Assembly (NCBI GenBank): GCA_004151065.3
Contig: NWUY0304131925.1
Coordinates: 1-47,164, forward strand
Direction of reading: 5' to 3'
DNA: 47,164 nucleotides
From: Larix sibirica
Lineage: Eukaryota > Streptophyta > Pinopsida > Pinales > Pinaceae
Below, piece by piece: positions 45,861 to 47,164 of this stretch. The translations under genes were made by a program, and so were the position numbers. The notes below the pieces were generated by a model that was not told where the DNA came from, did not search any database, and was given only the letters and a program-made list of their open reading frames with translations. Numbering within the stretch: the stretch's first letter is position 1; each line of letters opens with the position of its first letter.

Positions 45861-46200
45861 ATAAGCTGGTGCTAGTTAATCTATCTATATATATATGGTC
45901 CCGAGGCTCATTATTGGTGAACTAATGAAAAAAATAGGAGTATCTGCCTCTGTAGGTAATGGCCCCCTCTGTATTATTCCCGTTGATTCCCATTGGATCA
46001 CCTGCGGATGAATATTCCTATTGTATCATCATATTAGCCTTTCCCATTGTATTATCGGAGCCTAGCTATTATAGCGGATTAGGGCCAGTGGGATTAGCCC
46101 CATCGGATTGTATCAGTGTATTAGTCCCAGCGGATTGTATTGTCCAATGGGATCATCTGGGTAGCCCAGGCCAGGTAGGAACTGCGGTTCCATAGGGGTA
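45861..46200. repeat. Degenerate GGATTGTAT/CCCATTG repeat tract
   Basis: Variants of 'cggattgtatca', 'cccattgtatta' and 'ccattggatcacc' recur from about 45980 to 46160, giving a 78-codon open frame (45959-46195) that is a translated repeat. It ends in the short copy of the dispersed GGTAGCCCAGGC repeat (46161-46182). Confidence 0.55.
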
Positions 46201-46269
46201 AGTGCCTTTCCCGCTAGGATTCTAATCTCTTGGGTATGTATAGACTAACTGTCTGCCAATGCCCTTATG

Positions 46270-46480
46270 GCTGGCTATGAAACTGGCTATGAAACTGGAC
46301 ACGTAATAATTGGCACACACGGACTAATTGGCACGGACTAGACTTAATGCACTGACTGTATATAGACTGACCAGAGCTTCTAGGTTCCAATGAGTATAGC
46401 TTCTATGAGTATAGGTGTTTATGCACTGTGAGTATAGGTTTGATGAGTAGAGCATCCAATGATTATAGCTTTATTCTAGC
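46270..46480. repeat. Tandem and degenerate repeats (GGCTATGAAACT and others)
   Basis: GGCTATGAAACT is perfectly doubled at 46273-46296. TAATTGGCAC is repeated at 46307-46316 and 46325-46334. Variants of 'gagtatagg' and 'gagtatagctt' recur four or five times from 46392 to 46465. Copies are of different ages. Confidence 0.8.
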
Positions 46481-46499
46481 ACTGACTAACCGGAGTTAT

Positions 46500-46620
46500 A
46501 GCACTTGCCTGGCGCGGAACTACCGGGGAGTCTCGTCTGTATTAACTACCGGGGCTAAATGAATTACCAGTCGTCTGGAACCAGGGGAATTGTCTATATT
46601 AACTACCAGCTATATGAACA
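46500..46620. repeat. Degenerate TTAACTACCGG repeats
   Basis: 'ggaactaccggggagtc', 'attaactaccggggct' and 'attaactaccagct' follow one another at spacings of about 30-60 bp, with 'gtctgtatt' and 'gtctatatt' before the last two. Confidence 0.65.
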
Positions 46621-46680
46621 TCTGAGAAGGTTTTATAAGTTGAAAGGGAACGAAACTTGTGTATGCTCCAAATCTGAGGC

Positions 46681-46765
46681 CATAAATAAATTGATAAATA
46701 TATAAATCAATTAAATAAATCCAATAAAATACCCCAATAAAATAAAGCCAATAAAACAATTGGTT
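46681..46765. repeat. AATAAA-rich simple tract
   Basis: Variants of 'aataaa' and 'ccaataaaa' are repeated at least eight times. The antisense frame 46610-46873 is translated from this tract and is not convincing. Confidence 0.7.
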
Positions 46766-47164
46766 GGTTCTGTTCTGGATAAGCGGTTGGCAGAATACTA
46801 ATAATCCTCTGCTCCTCCCATTGCACATCAACGTAAGTAAGTAAGTAATTCGTAGGTTCGGCTTCTCTGTCACCTTCCTGGTTATCCCCTCCCGGGAGAC
46901 TGGCTCAGATATATTTATTCATCCTTCCCCCTCCCCAGGATCCTCATCAGTTGCCCGTTCGGTGGACCGCCTTACCTCAAACTATGTTGGCTGTTCTCGT
47001 CCCCGCTGCTTGTGACTCTTTCTTAAAAAGTCCATTATTCTATTACCCAATTCAGAAGATAAAAGCGTACTTTCACATATTATATGATGCATCGGTGTAT
47101 AGAATATTTCCACTAGAATCAAGGACCAGCTAGCAAGCTTCGTTCCAGCAATAGGTTGTAACGT
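46766..47164. other. Unassigned sequence at the right edge
   Basis: A small 'gtaagtaagtaagta' run at about 46832-46847 is the only structure. The frame at 46951-47133 is not recognised. Confidence 0.4.

Overview
The window looks like gene-poor, intergenic organelle DNA from a seed plant, most likely a large mitochondrial genome such as those of conifers. This is an inference. I found no intact mitochondrial protein gene, rRNA or tRNA and no certain group II intron. No open frame exceeds 118 codons. The reasons for thinking of an organelle are the mixed base composition with many ordinary CpG sites outside one tract, the many short degenerate repeats and dispersed repeat pairs, and the scattered, heavily decayed pieces of nuclear transposable elements. 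Heterochromatic nuclear DNA of the same kind of plant is the main alternative.

Layout. 1-8.1 kb: degenerate CATAG-type repeats, then unassigned sequence, including a 360-bp segment bounded by 17-bp direct repeats. 8.1-9.6 kb: a coiled-coil frame (minus) and a Ty3/gypsy RNase H remnant (plus). 10.07-10.42 kb: a LINE endonuclease remnant. 11.0-12.4 kb: purine-rich and CAATCAAG-type low-complexity repeats. 12.45-14.64 kb: a minus-strand pseudogene of about 730 codons in which CAG and CG sites have nearly vanished into TAG, CTA, TG and CA. 17.5-19.46 kb: a 3' half of a Ty1/copia element with its polypurine tract and a probable 3' LTR. 26.3-28.2 kb: a Ty3/gypsy remnant on the minus strand in which gag-like sequence follows the integrase zinc finger in the same frame. 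29.7-30.0 and 33.4-33.75 kb: degenerate GGN/GCN/TAT codon-repeat tracts. 34.0-41.09 kb: a 7-kb block with almost no open frames and a peculiar vocabulary of short words. 44.95-45.86 kb: a gypsy gag remnant with a perfect CCHC zinc knuckle. The right end holds further degenerate tandem repeats.

Nothing here appears to work together as an operon or pathway. The biological content is the history of DNA captured from the nucleus and then broken, duplicated and rearranged. The two observations most worth pursuing are the methylation-like decay of the 12.45-14.64 kb pseudogene, which contrasts with the other element remnants, and the 7-kb block at 34-41 kb whose origin I cannot explain.
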